Shown: positions 16,636-26,098, counted from the first letter of the stretch. The stretch: DNA of 64,000 nt from Candidatus Competibacter denitrificans Run_A_D11 (GCF_001051235.1 NZ_CBTJ020000029.1:1-64000), one strand, 5' to 3'. The notes: generated by a model from the sequence alone, not told the origin. Numbers and translations: made by a program.

Positions 16636-19200
16636 ATGTTCCGCGTTGATCCTTTGGGGCACCCCCTCTCAGGGGATGTCTTACCCATCGACCCGCTGTT
16701 ACCGGCCATTGTTGCCGGCTTGCGCGATGTCACCGCCCTGGTATTGCAAGCGCCGCCGGGGGCGGGGAAAACCACGCATGTACCGCTGGCTCTGCTGGCG
16801 GCACCTTGGCTAGCCGATCAGACGATTTTATTGCTGGAACCGCGCCGACTGGCGACACGGGCGGCAGCGGCTCGCATGGCAGAGTTGCTGGGCGAACCAC
16901 TTGGTCAGCGCGTGGGATACCGCACCCGCTTCGAAAGCCGAATTTCACGCCAGACCCGCATCGAAGTGGTGACTGAAGGCATCCTAACCCGCCGCCTGCA
17001 ACATGATCCGGCCTTGGAAGAGATCGGGTTAGTGATCTTCGATGAGTTCCATGAACGCAGCCTACAGGCCGATCTGGCGCTCGCGCTCTGTCTTGACAGT
17101 CAGCGTGGGCTGCGTGAGGACTTACGCTTGCTAGTGATGTCAGCCACGCTGGATGGCGCGGCGGTCGCCGGATTACTGGGAAACGCCCCGATCATCACCA
17201 GCGAGGGGCGTTCGCATCCGGTTGCCATGCATTATCTGCCGCGCGATCCCGACGGTCTTGATCTTGGCCTCATCACTCGTGCTGTGTTGGAGGCACTGGA
17301 GCACGCTGCGGGCGATATTTTGGTGTTCTTGCCAGGTGGCGGCGAAATCCGCCAAATCCTGCGCCGTTTAACCACCGAGCCGACTTGCCTGGGCCTGTCG
17401 CTGCACCCGTTGTATGGCGACTTACCGGATGCCGACCAGCAACGCGCCATCCAACCCGATCCACAGGGGCGGCGCAAGATCGTCTTAGCCACCGCAATTG
17501 CTGAAACCAGCTTGACCATTGAAGGCATCGGCGTCGTGATCGATTCCGGTTGGACTCGGCGCCCCCGCTTCGATCCCGGCAGCGGTCTAAACCGTCTGGA
17601 AACCGTGCGCGTTTCTGGGGATGCGGCCGAGCAACGGGCCGGACGGGCCGGACGGTTGGGGCCAGGACGCTGCTATCGCCTCTGGAGTGAAGCGACCCAC
17701 CGCCGGCTCCCCCCGCAGCGCAGCCCAGAAATTCTCAATGCTGATCTGGCACCCTTGGCGTTGGAACTGGCTCAATGGGGCACGCACGAGACCGCGCTGG
17801 CCTGGCTTGATCCGCCCCCGGCTGGTGCATTAGCACAAGCACGGGCGGTGCTGACTGAGCTGGACGCGCTGGATACACAGGGTCGCATGACATCGGTGGG
17901 CCGAGCGCTGGCTGCCTTCCCCACTCATCCACGCTTGGCACATTTGCTGTGGCGCGGTGCGGCGCTCGGCTTGGGCGCAACGGCCGCTAATCTGGCCGCT
18001 CTCTTGGAAGAGCGCGATCTTTTGCGCGGCGAACATTCCTTCGGCAGCGACCTTGAGGCACGTTTAGAGGCTTTACAGGCGTTTCGCCGACACGGCCGCG
18101 ACGGCGCACACCGTTGGGGAGCCGACCCGGCCGCTTGCGCACGTAGTGAGCGAGCGGCGCAGCGCTGGCGACAGCGATTAAACATTGTCGGCAACGGAGA
18201 AACCACAACATCGACTACCGTTGGCCTATTACTGGCCTTGGCCTATCCCGACCGCATCGCCAAACAACGCGATGTCGGTAGTGGGCGCTATCGGCTGGCC
18301 AATGGCCGAGGCGCGCGCCTGATGCCCGGTGATCCCCTGATCAATCACGCCTGGCTCGTTGCAGCCCATTTAGATGCCGGTACCAGCGAAGGGCGTATTT
18401 GGCTGGCGGCTCCGGTTGCACCAACCGATCTGGAAATCCACCTCGCCACCCATCTGCACACCGTCAGCGAGGTGTATTGGGATGAACGGCCGGCGGCAGT
18501 CAACGCCCGCCAGGAGCAGCGGTTGGGTGAACTGGCGTTAACCAGCACCCCCTTAGCTGATCCCGACCCGGATCAGGTACGCAACGCGATGCTGGTGGGG
18601 ATACGGCAACTGGGACTGGATAGCCTGCCGTGGACTGCCGAGCTGCGAGACTGGCGGGCACGGCTTTTGTCGCTGCGACACTGGTTCCCGGCGGAAGCCT
18701 GGCCAGACTTATCCGATGGTTGGCTAACCGCGCATCTAGCGGACTGGCTGGAACCCTGGCTGAACGGCATTACCCGACGCGAACATTTGCAACGGCTTGA
18801 TCTGACAGCGGCATTATACGATCTAGTCGAAAACCGCCAGCGGGTGCGGCTGAACGAACTGGCGCCAACCCATTGGCAAGTTCCTAGTGGCTCCCGCATT
18901 CGGTTGCATTATCAGCCGGGTGAACCGCCAGTGCTGGCGGTCAAGTTGCAAGAATTATTCGGTCTGGCCGATACACCGCGCATCGCTAACGGCCGGATTG
19001 CAGTGACCCTGCATCTGCTCTCGCCTGCCCATCGACCGATTCAGGTCACCCAGGATTTACGCGGCTTCTGGCAACGAACCTATCCTGAAGTGAAAAAGGA
19101 GTTGAAAGGCCGCTATCCCAAACACCCCTGGCCGGATGATCCCTGGACCGCTACCCCAACACGTCGGACGCAGAGAGTACGCAGACCGGGAGGCGGCTGA
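16636..19200 (+). CDS. hrpB: ATP-dependent helicase HrpB
   Basis: This is a DEAH-family RNA helicase of unclear cellular role. Motifs in order are Walker A PPGAGKTTHVP, DEFHER (motif II), SATLDG (motif III), an ATAIAETSLTIEGI helicase C segment and the EQRAGRAGRLGPG motif VI, followed by HA2 and the C-terminal HrpB-specific domain that ends in YPEVKKELKGRYPKHPWPDDP. The ATG at 16636 was chosen because the conserved part begins right after it (FRVDPLGHPL); an ATG at 16594 would add 14 residues. The length of about 854 residues is normal for HrpB. Confidence 0.92.
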   Translation: MFRVDPLGHPLSGDVLPIDPLLPAIVAGLRDVTALVLQAPPGAGKTTHVPLALLAAPWLADQTILLLEPRRLATRAAAARMAELLGEPLGQRVGYRTRFESRISRQTRIEVVTEGILTRRLQHDPALEEIGLVIFDEFHERSLQADLALALCLDSQRGLREDLRLLVMSATLDGAAVAGLLGNAPIITSEGRSHPVAMHYLPRDPDGLDLGLITRAVLEALEHAAGDILVFLPGGGEIRQILRRLTTEPTCLGLSLHPLYGDLPDADQQRAIQPDPQGRRKIVLATAIAETSLTIEGIGVVIDSGWTRRPRFDPGSGLNRLETVRVSGDAAEQRAGRAGRLGPGRCYRLWSEATHRRLPPQRSPEILNADLAPLALELAQWGTHETALAWLDPPPAGALAQARAVLTELDALDTQGRMTSVGRALAAFPTHPRLAHLLWRGAALGLGATAANLAALLEERDLLRGEHSFGSDLEARLEALQAFRRHGRDGAHRWGADPAACARSERAAQRWRQRLNIVGNGETTTSTTVGLLLALAYPDRIAKQRDVGSGRYRLANGRGARLMPGDPLINHAWLVAAHLDAGTSEGRIWLAAPVAPTDLEIHLATHLHTVSEVYWDERPAAVNARQEQRLGELALTSTPLADPDPDQVRNAMLVGIRQLGLDSLPWTAELRDWRARLLSLRHWFPAEAWPDLSDGWLTAHLADWLEPWLNGITRREHLQRLDLTAALYDLVENRQRVRLNELAPTHWQVPSGSRIRLHYQPGEPPVLAVKLQELFGLADTPRIANGRIAVTLHLLSPAHRPIQVTQDLRGFWQRTYPEVKKELKGRYPKHPWPDDPWTATPTRRTQRVRRPGGG

Positions 19201-19210
19201 AATTTGCCGT

Positions 19211-19612
19211 TTAAGGAACCATCTCGGTGAGTTGGCCTGGCATCATGATCGTGATGCAGCCTGGCAAGCCTAAAGTGCAAGCCAGCACAGAGGTGTTATT
19301 TAACACGGGCATATTGCCCAACATCACCGTTGGTGAACCCACGATCCATGGCGCTGGTGTTAAGGGCGTGCAAGGGACCGGCGTTGGAACCCCCATAGCG
19401 GCGGCGGTCGCCGAAACGAATGCCGGATTGGTCGGTGAGAAGCACATGCCAAAGGGCATGATGTTGACCATCGGCTTATTGTCCATGATATTGGCTGCCG
19501 GCTGACTGCTGCTCAGCATCCTATTTTGCGGCAGCACGACCAACGTGCTGATACCGGGTGGCACAGCGAACGCACATTTCAGCATCGCACCGTTACAAAC
19601 ATGCATGGACAT
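19211..19612 (-). CDS. PAAR-like protein, DUF4280 family
   Basis: This 133-residue protein is rich in Pro, Met and small residues. It shows the DUF4280 pattern: VCNGAMLKCAFAVPPG, then NIMDNKPMVNIMPFGMC, then PCTPLTPAPWIVGSPTVMLGNMPVLNN. PAAR and PAAR-like proteins form the sharp tip of type VI secretion spikes or of extracellular contractile injection systems, and can carry cargo effectors. No other such gene (VgrG, Hcp, sheath) is in the window, so this one is isolated. It converges on hrpB with 10 bases between. Confidence in the family is good, in the role moderate. Confidence 0.78.
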   Translation of the reverse strand: MSMHVCNGAMLKCAFAVPPGISTLVVLPQNRMLSSSQPAANIMDNKPMVNIMPFGMCFSPTNPAFVSATAAAMGVPTPVPCTPLTPAPWIVGSPTVMLGNMPVLNNTSVLACTLGLPGCITIMMPGQLTEMVP

Positions 19613-19687
19613 GGGCGCACCTCCTCAATAACCGACTGTCGTGGTTAACTATAGCCTAATCAACCTCAATCAGCAGAGAAATAACCC

Positions 19688-20074
19688 ATGTATAGCGCTT
19701 TGAAACACCTCCATCTCACCACGGTCGCTCTGACTTTTTGTCTTTTCATAGTCCGTGGCGTGTGGATGCTGATTGATTCGCCGCGCTTGCAACAGCGCTG
19801 GGTACGGATCGTGCCACATCTCATTGATACGGCCCTGCTGGCAAGCGCCATCGGGCTAACGCTCATACTAGGGCAGTATCCGTTGGCGGATGGCTGGCTG
19901 ACCGCCAAGGTCTTAGGATTGATCGTTTACATCATCCTGGGCAGTATTGCCCTGAAATACGGACCCACCAAAACCATCCGCGTCGTGGCATGGCTCGCGG
20001 CGCTGATGGTCTTTGGCTACATCGTCAGTGTCGCTCTGAGCCACACGCCGCTGGGATTTCTGGCAGCGCATTAA
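19688..20074 (+). CDS. sirB2: SirB2-family integral membrane protein
   Basis: This is a 128-residue protein with four hydrophobic segments (about residues 10-28, 42-62, 70-92, 100-122), matching the SirB2 family. The opening YSALKHLHLTTVALTF and PHLIDTALLASAIGL are characteristic of it. The name comes from an older link with Salmonella invasion regulation, and the molecular function remains unknown. It stands alone and converges on the phasin gene; a long inverted repeat lies between them. Confidence 0.82.
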   Translation: MYSALKHLHLTTVALTFCLFIVRGVWMLIDSPRLQQRWVRIVPHLIDTALLASAIGLTLILGQYPLADGWLTAKVLGLIVYIILGSIALKYGPTKTIRVVAWLAALMVFGYIVSVALSHTPLGFLAAH

Positions 20075-20087
20075 GAGGTTGGGTCTT

Positions 20088-20122
20088 CGGCAAAGCGTCG
20101 CCAAATCCGAGGCGCTTTGCCG
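20088..20122. terminator. Perfect inverted repeat between convergent sirB2 and phasin genes
   Basis: CGGCAAAGCG (20088-20097) and CGCTTTGCCG (20113-20122) are perfect 10-base arms around a 15-base loop. The position between two converging stops suggests a bidirectional terminator. There is no long T-run on either side, so termination efficiency is uncertain. Confidence 0.5.
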
Positions 20123-20131
20123 ATCAATCAG

Positions 20132-20479
20132 TCAATCTTTGAACAGGATGCGCAGGGCATTCTCTCGCCCCAATCGATTGGCCTGGCAGCAACAATCCAC
20201 TCCCCATTCAGCCAGCGCTCGCCCATCATCCATCATCTGATGTCCTACAAAGCTCAAGACCGCGAATTGGCTATCCGAAAATTCGTGTGCGCTGCGTGGG
20301 TCAGTTACCTTCAAGGCCACCTTAGCCTGGGCCAAGCCTAAATCAACATAGGCTTTAAAACTACTCATGCCGAGCGTAAGCCACTTCTCCCACTGGCCAA
20401 TCACCACCTGGTTGGTCTTCGCCAATGAGGCGATGGCGGGACGCATAGGTTCGAAAAACGGAACGGGCATATCGTTCAT
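20132..20479 (-). CDS. Phasin family protein
   Basis: This is a 115-residue mostly helical protein with the phasin pattern: an N-terminal proline-containing lead, VIGQWEKWLTLGMSSFKAYVDLGLAQAKVALKV, and a C-terminal amphipathic stretch. Phasins coat polyhydroxyalkanoate granules and control their size. No PHA synthase gene is in the window. The presence of a phasin suggests the organism stores PHA, which would fit polymer-accumulating gammaproteobacteria. The upstream region 20480-20654 is AT-rich. Confidence 0.72.
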   Translation of the reverse strand: MNDMPVPFFEPMRPAIASLAKTNQVVIGQWEKWLTLGMSSFKAYVDLGLAQAKVALKVTDPRSAHEFSDSQFAVLSFVGHQMMDDGRALAEWGVDCCCQANRLGRENALRILFKD

Positions 20480-20553
20480 GTATTTTCTCCAAATCAGATA
20501 GTATCCGTATGATATTACATAAAATATTGCAAAGCAACATCAAACACCTATAA

Positions 20554-20583
20554 CCATTAATTTATTAGGTTAAATGGTATAAT
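20554..20583 (+). promoter_or_regulatory. Candidate sigma-70 promoter of fbp
   Basis: A perfect TATAAT at 20578-20583 lies 71 bases upstream of the fbp ATG in AT-rich DNA. The -35 region at the expected distance reads CATTAA or CCATTA, which is weak. The perfect -10 box makes a promoter plausible. Confidence 0.4.
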
Positions 20584-20654
20584 AGACCCCGGCCCGACTG
20601 GCAAAACCTGATGCCGACGGGCCGTATCGCTTCGCACAACCGGGAATAACTAAA

Positions 20655-21674
20655 ATGTCAATCGGTACCACGATTACTGAATTCATCATCGAAGAACAAC
20701 GGCAGATGAAAGGCGTATCGGGCGAGTTCACCGCCTTGGTCAACGATGTCGTCATCGCCTGCAAAGCCATTTCCAGCGCTGTCCGCTACGGTAGCCTGGT
20801 CGGTGTGCTCGGCACCGCCGACACGGACAATATCCAAGGCGAGACCCAGAAAAAACTGGATGTTATTTCCAATAATCTCTTCATCAAGCGCAACGAATGG
20901 GCCGGTCACGTCGCCGCTCTGGCCTCCGAGGAGATGAGCGACGTTTACCATCTACCTCCCCAGTATCCACGCGGCAAGTACCTTTTGGTCTTCGATCCAT
21001 TGGATGGGTCCTCAAACACCGATGTCAATGGCGCGGTCGGCACCATCTTTTCGATCTTACGCCGTCCCAAGGACAGCGAGGGTGAACCCACCGAGGATGA
21101 TTTTCTGCAATCTGGCGATCACCAGGTGTGCGCCGGTTATGCGCTGTATGGCCCTTCCTCAATGATGGTGTTGACCACCGGTCACGGTGTCAACGGATTT
21201 ACCCTGGATCAACGCATCGGCGAGTACATTCTGACCAATCCCAACATGAAAATCCCCGAAGAGGCCAAGGATTTCTCGATCAACGCGGCGTACATGCGTT
21301 TCTGGGACCCACCGGTTCGGCGCTATGTAGACGAATGCCTGGCCGGTAAAGAAGGCCCGCGCCGCAAGGATTTCAATATGCGTTGGGCGGGCGCGATGAT
21401 CGCCGACGTTCATCGGGTCCTGTGTCAGGGGGGAGTCTTCCTCTACCCAAACGACCGCAAGCTGCGTGCTAAAAACCAGGAAGGCAAGCTGCGCCTCATG
21501 TACGAAGCCAGTCCGATGAGCTTTATTATTGAGCAGGCAGGCGGCTTAGCCTCGACAGGCACTCAGCGTATTATGGAATTGCAGCCCACCGGCCTTCACC
21601 AGCGTTGCCCGGTTATTTTAGGGTCCCGCAACGAGGTCGAACGGATCATTTCCTATCACCTAGAAGCGCAATGA
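20655..21674 (+). CDS. fbp: Fructose-1,6-bisphosphatase, class I
   Basis: This enzyme hydrolyses fructose-1,6-bisphosphate to fructose-6-phosphate in gluconeogenesis or carbon fixation. The metal-binding motif FDPLDGSSNTDVNG is intact, as are the preceding E-E-M (ASEEMSD) Glu residues, the active-site segment GAMIADVHRVLCQGG and a C-terminal EQAGGLASTG. The 339-residue length is typical. The gene is monocistronic, with a TATAAT box upstream and a hairpin about 80 bases downstream. Confidence 0.95.
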   Translation: MSIGTTITEFIIEEQRQMKGVSGEFTALVNDVVIACKAISSAVRYGSLVGVLGTADTDNIQGETQKKLDVISNNLFIKRNEWAGHVAALASEEMSDVYHLPPQYPRGKYLLVFDPLDGSSNTDVNGAVGTIFSILRRPKDSEGEPTEDDFLQSGDHQVCAGYALYGPSSMMVLTTGHGVNGFTLDQRIGEYILTNPNMKIPEEAKDFSINAAYMRFWDPPVRRYVDECLAGKEGPRRKDFNMRWAGAMIADVHRVLCQGGVFLYPNDRKLRAKNQEGKLRLMYEASPMSFIIEQAGGLASTGTQRIMELQPTGLHQRCPVILGSRNEVERIISYHLEAQ

Positions 21675-21756
21675 TCTTGGCCCTTACTCGCCCCTAGCCG
21701 GACGGTGGCTCCTTTCTTACCTGCGCCGATCCGCAAGACTGCAATCTCTTGGGACG

Positions 21757-21785
21757 CTGTACGCGAGAATGCCGCTCACGTACAG
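21757..21785 (+). terminator. Hairpin downstream of fbp
   Basis: CTGTACGCGAG (21757-21767) and CTCACGTACAG (21775-21785) pair with one mismatch around a 7-base loop, followed by a T-rich stretch. It lies 83 bases after the fbp stop. A transcription terminator or an operator for the next gene are both possible. Confidence 0.4.
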
Positions 21786-21907
21786 TGCTTCCTTATTTAT
21801 TGTGTGTAACATACTATGATTATGTGGTTCACATCGGTATCAGCCTAAACCCCAGCAAGTTAAGCTGATAATTTCAAGACTTCTCCTATTGCAGAAAAAT
21901 TTTGGCC

Positions 21908-24373
21908 ATGGAATCCAAAACCGCTCACGCCGAACCGCTCGCCGGCAAACTCCAGCGCATTGAGGATTTAGCCGAAAAACTGATTTATATCAAATGGAGT
22001 CGAGAATTCTTCGTGCTGTTGCAGCGGGCGGCGCAAGATACGCTCAACCTGACCCGTGGTCAGCCCGAATACCAAAAGATCGCGGCCCTGGCGGAACAGA
22101 TTGATGGGCAAATCAGTGAATGTCTGGAAAAAGGTGAGCTACCCAAAGGAACTGACCGAGATCGCCTGATCGCCGTCACCGGTGCCCTCTGCCGGTCTTG
22201 GCCGGCCCCTCAAAACAGCACCCAGGACCAGAATACCGCTACGGCCGACCCCAATCTGCCGCTTTTCCTCAACTGGCAGTCCGATGAATGGCCGCAGCAG
22301 GCGGGGGTAACCACACCTCTGTCCGCCGCAACCGTCTGGTTGGTGGCGTCGGAACCCATGAGCGACTTGGTCGGCCAGCTCGAAAATCAGAGCGGCTTTC
22401 AAGTCCAGCAGTATCCCGATTTAGCGCAAATCGGCAAACTGCTGGCGGAATCCCAACAGCCCGCCGCGCTGATCATTGACCTGGACCATTGCACCCATAA
22501 TCCTGCCATCCTGCAACAAATCACCACCTTGCGCCAAACGCTGGCGGCGGAAGCACCGATTCTGTTCATCGCCGAGCGCGGCGATATCACCGCCCGGCTT
22601 GAAGCCGTCGAAATGGGCGGCTCCGGCTATTTCACCAAACCGGTAGATACCGCAGCACTCGTGGAAGTGCTCGAACGGTGGATTTCCTGCAAATCTGGCC
22701 GCGTCTTGATCATCGATGATACCCTGCCCACCGCCCGTGAAATCGCTCGCTGGCTAGAAAATTGGGGTCTGATCACCCAAGTCTTGGCGCAACCCCTGCA
22801 AGCGCTGCAAGCGATCCGTGGGTTTCAGCCCGGCGTGCTGATCATGAATCTGGACATAAAAGAAACCAACGGTTTGCAACTGGCGCAAGTTCTGCAACAA
22901 CACGAACAATTCCAGCCCATACCGCTTATCCTGCTCTCGGCGCAAACCGATATTCGCCAGCGTTTGACCATGGCCGGCTTGAGCGGTGAAATGCTGCTTG
23001 ATAAGCCACCCGATGCGGAATCGCTATTGGCCGCGGCCACGAAACGGCTGCGGCACAGACCCAATCCATACCGTAGCTTAAACCGGATCAGCAATCGCGA
23101 TAGCGTAAGCGGCCTATGCAACCGACCGTACTTTTTGGCGCATCTGCATCGGACCCTAACCGCCACCACCGCTAACGCCCAACCTCTGGCGGTCATGCTG
23201 ATTAGCTTGGACAATCTGCGTCCAGTTGAAGTCGCCGATGCAGCGGCGGCTGATGAAATCATCAGACTCGCGGCCAAGCGCTTGCAGGCCGCTTTGGGCA
23301 CCGGCCCCATCACCGCCCGCTTCGGGGATGCGGTGTTTACCGTACTGCTGGGATTTACCAACCAGGAGGGGCTGCTTGTCACCGGACACGCGGTGCGCAA
23401 TGCCTTGGAAACCGACCCCTACCCCTTCGGCGGCAGCGAGTTTCGGCTACGGGCCAGCATCGGCATCAGTATCGCCAGTCCGGCCAAGCCGGAGGCTGCC
23501 CTGCTGATTCAGCAAGCCGATCTTGCCTGCGGGATGGCACGCGGCAGCAAAGACACCCGGATTCACGTCCATCATGCGCAAACCACCGAGCAAGACACGC
23601 AAAATCCACAGCAGCATAAGCTGTTGGAAGAAATCCGCGAAGCCGCCCAGCAGCAACGGATGAACCTGCTGTTTCAACCGATTGTCAGCTTGCGCGGCGA
23701 TCCCACTGAGCGCTATGAAGTCCTCTTACGGATGCGTAACAAGGATGGCTGGGAGCTGCTGCCGGAAACCGTCTTCAGTCTGGTCAAGCGTCATCGGATC
23801 GGTATGGTTCTCGACCGTTGGGTAATCGTTCACGCGATTCGTTCCCTACGCCAGCGGCTGGGACGCGGGCACTCTGCGATCCTGTTTATCAATATTTCTC
23901 CCACCATTCTGCAAGACGAAGAACTGTTCAACTGGTTGCGCGATGGTCTGAAAAAAACCGAAGTTCCGGCATCGAGCTTAGTGTTCGAGATCGCAGAAAC
24001 GACCGCCGAGGTCAATAAACAAACCCTGCAACCGCTGCTGTTGCGGCTCAAGGAATTGGGCTGCGGGCTTTCCCTGGATCATTTCAGTGGCCGTGAACGA
24101 GGGCTGACACTCGCCCAGTTGCTAGAGGTCAACTACGTTAAGCTGGAGAGTCGTTACACGGCGGATTTGGTCAATGATAAGGCCCGTCAGCAGGAACTGA
24201 CCCAACTGGCTCGCCGCTTGGCCAGCCAAGGTATCACCCCTATCCTCACCGGCATCGAAAACGGCGCCACCTTACCCGTACTGTGGTCGTGCGGCATTGA
24301 TTATGTGCAAGGCTTTGTTTTGCAACGGCCGCATACCGATATGAGCTTTGATTTCGGGCATGTCGTGCTGTAG
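21908..24373 (+). CDS. Degenerate REC-REC-GGDEF-EAL protein, likely non-catalytic c-di-GMP effector
   Basis: The protein has about 821 residues and no membrane segment. After a helical N-terminal region (about 1-140) come two receiver-like domains. The first (about 140-260) keeps the phospho-Asp (IIDLD) and FTKP, but its acidic pair reads SE instead of DD. The second (about 264-380) keeps VLIIDD but has Asn at the phospho-acceptor (LIMNLD). The GGDEF-type domain (about 395-530) reads RFGDAVF in place of RxGGDEF. The EAL-type domain (about 580-815) begins with EVL, keeps NIS, the ET pair and QGF, but has DHFSG for DDFGTG and ILTGIE for the usual AEGVE, so hydrolysis is unlikely. This pattern recalls FimX-type receptors that bind c-di-GMP without turning it over. 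ampD follows after six bases. The ATG at 21908 was preferred over a TTG six bases earlier. Confidence 0.82.
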   Translation: MESKTAHAEPLAGKLQRIEDLAEKLIYIKWSREFFVLLQRAAQDTLNLTRGQPEYQKIAALAEQIDGQISECLEKGELPKGTDRDRLIAVTGALCRSWPAPQNSTQDQNTATADPNLPLFLNWQSDEWPQQAGVTTPLSAATVWLVASEPMSDLVGQLENQSGFQVQQYPDLAQIGKLLAESQQPAALIIDLDHCTHNPAILQQITTLRQTLAAEAPILFIAERGDITARLEAVEMGGSGYFTKPVDTAALVEVLERWISCKSGRVLIIDDTLPTAREIARWLENWGLITQVLAQPLQALQAIRGFQPGVLIMNLDIKETNGLQLAQVLQQHEQFQPIPLILLSAQTDIRQRLTMAGLSGEMLLDKPPDAESLLAAATKRLRHRPNPYRSLNRISNRDSVSGLCNRPYFLAHLHRTLTATTANAQPLAVMLISLDNLRPVEVADAAAADEIIRLAAKRLQAALGTGPITARFGDAVFTVLLGFTNQEGLLVTGHAVRNALETDPYPFGGSEFRLRASIGISIASPAKPEAALLIQQADLACGMARGSKDTRIHVHHAQTTEQDTQNPQQHKLLEEIREAAQQQRMNLLFQPIVSLRGDPTERYEVLLRMRNKDGWELLPETVFSLVKRHRIGMVLDRWVIVHAIRSLRQRLGRGHSAILFINISPTILQDEELFNWLRDGLKKTEVPASSLVFEIAETTAEVNKQTLQPLLLRLKELGCGLSLDHFSGRERGLTLAQLLEVNYVKLESRYTADLVNDKARQQELTQLARRLASQGITPILTGIENGATLPVLWSCGIDYVQGFVLQRPHTDMSFDFGHVVL

Positions 24374-24379
24374 TCGGTC

Positions 24380-24940
24380 ATGCGGGTCGATCCGGCGACG
24401 GGCTTATTAGACGCAGCCCGCTTTCAACCATCCCCCCACTGTGATGACCGCCCGGCTGGGCTGATCCCCGACTTGATTGTGATTCACGGCATCAGTCTAC
24501 CGCCCGGCGAATTCGGCGGACCGTGGATCGATGCTCTATTTACTCATGGAATCGACCCGACTGCTCACCCGTATTTCCAGACTCTCGCCGGCTTACGAGT
24601 CTCCGCTCACTTACTCATCCGCCGCGATGGCACTCCTGTGCAATACGTGCCCTTTCACCGGCGGGCCTGGCACGCGGGTGAATCGGTTTATCAAGGTCGC
24701 TGCCGCTGCAACGATTTCAGTGTCGGCATTGAGTTGGAAGGTACCGACCAGTTGCCCTATGACGACCGCCAATATACGCGGTTGGCAGCCGCTATCGTTG
24801 CCTTGCGCCGGGCCTATCCTACGATCCTGCCTGAACGCTTGGCCGGCCACGCGGATATCGCCCCTGGTCGCAAAACCGATCCGGGGCCGGCGTTCGATTG
24901 GGCCAAGCTGCATCGATTACTTAAAGAGCGCAATCATTAG
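24380..24940 (+). CDS. ampD: 1,6-anhydro-N-acetylmuramyl-L-alanine amidase AmpD
   Basis: This is a cytoplasmic zinc amidase that removes the peptide from anhydro-muropeptides during cell-wall recycling, which keeps the AmpR-type beta-lactamase inducer low. Zinc ligands are visible as His in IVIHGISLPPGEFGG, His in LAGHADIAPGRKTDPGP, and Asp in the same KTDPG. The Glu in SVGIELEGTD and HAGES are also typical. At 186 residues without a signal peptide it fits AmpD rather than the periplasmic AmiD. It lies six bases after the degenerate GGDEF-EAL gene and its stop overlaps the stop of the converging gene. Confidence 0.93.
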   Translation: MRVDPATGLLDAARFQPSPHCDDRPAGLIPDLIVIHGISLPPGEFGGPWIDALFTHGIDPTAHPYFQTLAGLRVSAHLLIRRDGTPVQYVPFHRRAWHAGESVYQGRCRCNDFSVGIELEGTDQLPYDDRQYTRLAAAIVALRRAYPTILPERLAGHADIAPGRKTDPGPAFDWAKLHRLLKERNH

Positions 24941-26082
24941 ATAAAGCTGGCCGGATCAACGATTTCTTGAGTTGGTCGATCTGGTTTAGGACATGGTGAG
25001 CGCTCGGCGGCGGGGCTATCCGCCAGCAGGGCCGTCACTTGTTGCACCCAAGTAGCGATCAGGTCGGCGGCAGGCCGCGACTCGCATAGATGGCAGCCTT
25101 GGCCGGCCCACAAGGGCATCAAATCGGTCACCCCCTGCTCGGCTGCCGCACGGCCTAGCTCTTGGGTGAGGAAAAATTGCAGGGGAAACCCTGGCAATTC
25201 CGTTTCATGAGCGCGCATCTCATCGGCCAAGCGGTTGCGTAGGACGCGGCCGTACCGACCGGTGAAAACCCGACTTAAGGTGGTGGCGATTTCGCTCCCC
25301 TGGCTCAACAGCGCCTTGTACGCCGGATGTGCGCCACTCTCTGGACAAGCCAGGAACGCAGTGCCCATTTGGGCGCCGACCGCCCCCAGCACCCGCACGG
25401 CAGCGATGCCACGCCCGTCCATGATACCGCCAGCGGCAATGATGGGGACTTGGACATGCTTGGTTAACAAGGGCACCAGGGTCAGCGTGCCGACTAGACC
25501 CTGTTCAGGATGGCCGATGAAGGTACCGCGATGACCCCCCGCTTCCGCACCTTGCGCAACGATGAAATCCACACCGCTCTCTTCGAGCACAATCGCTTCC
25601 AGTAGATGAGTGGCGGTCCCTATGGTCGCAATGCCCGCATCACGCAACAAATCCAGACAAACCGCGTCCGGCACACCAAAGATGAAGCTTAAAGCGGCCA
25701 CTTGCTCACTGATCACCACATCCAGTTGTTCAACGAAATCGGGGACTTCGCGCAGCGCGGTCGGTCCCGGCGGCAATCCCAATTCGGCTCGGTAGGGCGC
25801 GAGCAGCGTGCGGGCGCGGGCGATCCGATCCAAATCAATTTTGGCTGGAATACCGGTCGCCAAGTTGACCGCGAACGGCCGGTCGGTTAGCGCGCGAGTT
25901 TCGGCAATCGCCTGTTGCAACTGTTCTGGCTGGAGATGGCTAGCCGCCAGTGCCCCCAGGCCACCGGCATTAGCGACCGCCGCTGCCAGTTGTGGGGTAC
26001 CCGGACCACTGGTCATGGGGGCCTGGATGATCGGATAGCGAATCCCAAGGCGTTCGGTCAATACAGTTGTGGACCAGTTCAT
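24937..26082 (-). CDS. Nitronate monooxygenase (2-nitropropane dioxygenase family)
   Basis: This FMN-dependent enzyme oxidises alkyl nitronates, probably as detoxification. It has a TIM-barrel pattern: IIQAPM at the start, AAVANAGGLGALAAS, then VAQGAEAGGHRGTF (flavin-binding and catalytic His region), VPIIAAGGIMDGRGIAA, and LGAVGAQMGTAFLACPESGAH. The C-terminal part has a WAGQGCHLCESR stretch typical of the class. The 381-residue length is normal. Its 3' end overlaps the ampD stop by four bases on the opposite strand. The repeated structured element lies 16 bases upstream of its start. Confidence 0.87.
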   Translation of the reverse strand: MNWSTTVLTERLGIRYPIIQAPMTSGPGTPQLAAAVANAGGLGALAASHLQPEQLQQAIAETRALTDRPFAVNLATGIPAKIDLDRIARARTLLAPYRAELGLPPGPTALREVPDFVEQLDVVISEQVAALSFIFGVPDAVCLDLLRDAGIATIGTATHLLEAIVLEESGVDFIVAQGAEAGGHRGTFIGHPEQGLVGTLTLVPLLTKHVQVPIIAAGGIMDGRGIAAVRVLGAVGAQMGTAFLACPESGAHPAYKALLSQGSEIATTLSRVFTGRYGRVLRNRLADEMRAHETELPGFPLQFFLTQELGRAAAEQGVTDLMPLWAGQGCHLCESRPAADLIATWVQQVTALLADSPAAERSPCPKPDRPTQEIVDPASFI

Positions 26083-26098
26083 CGAACATCAACTCTCA

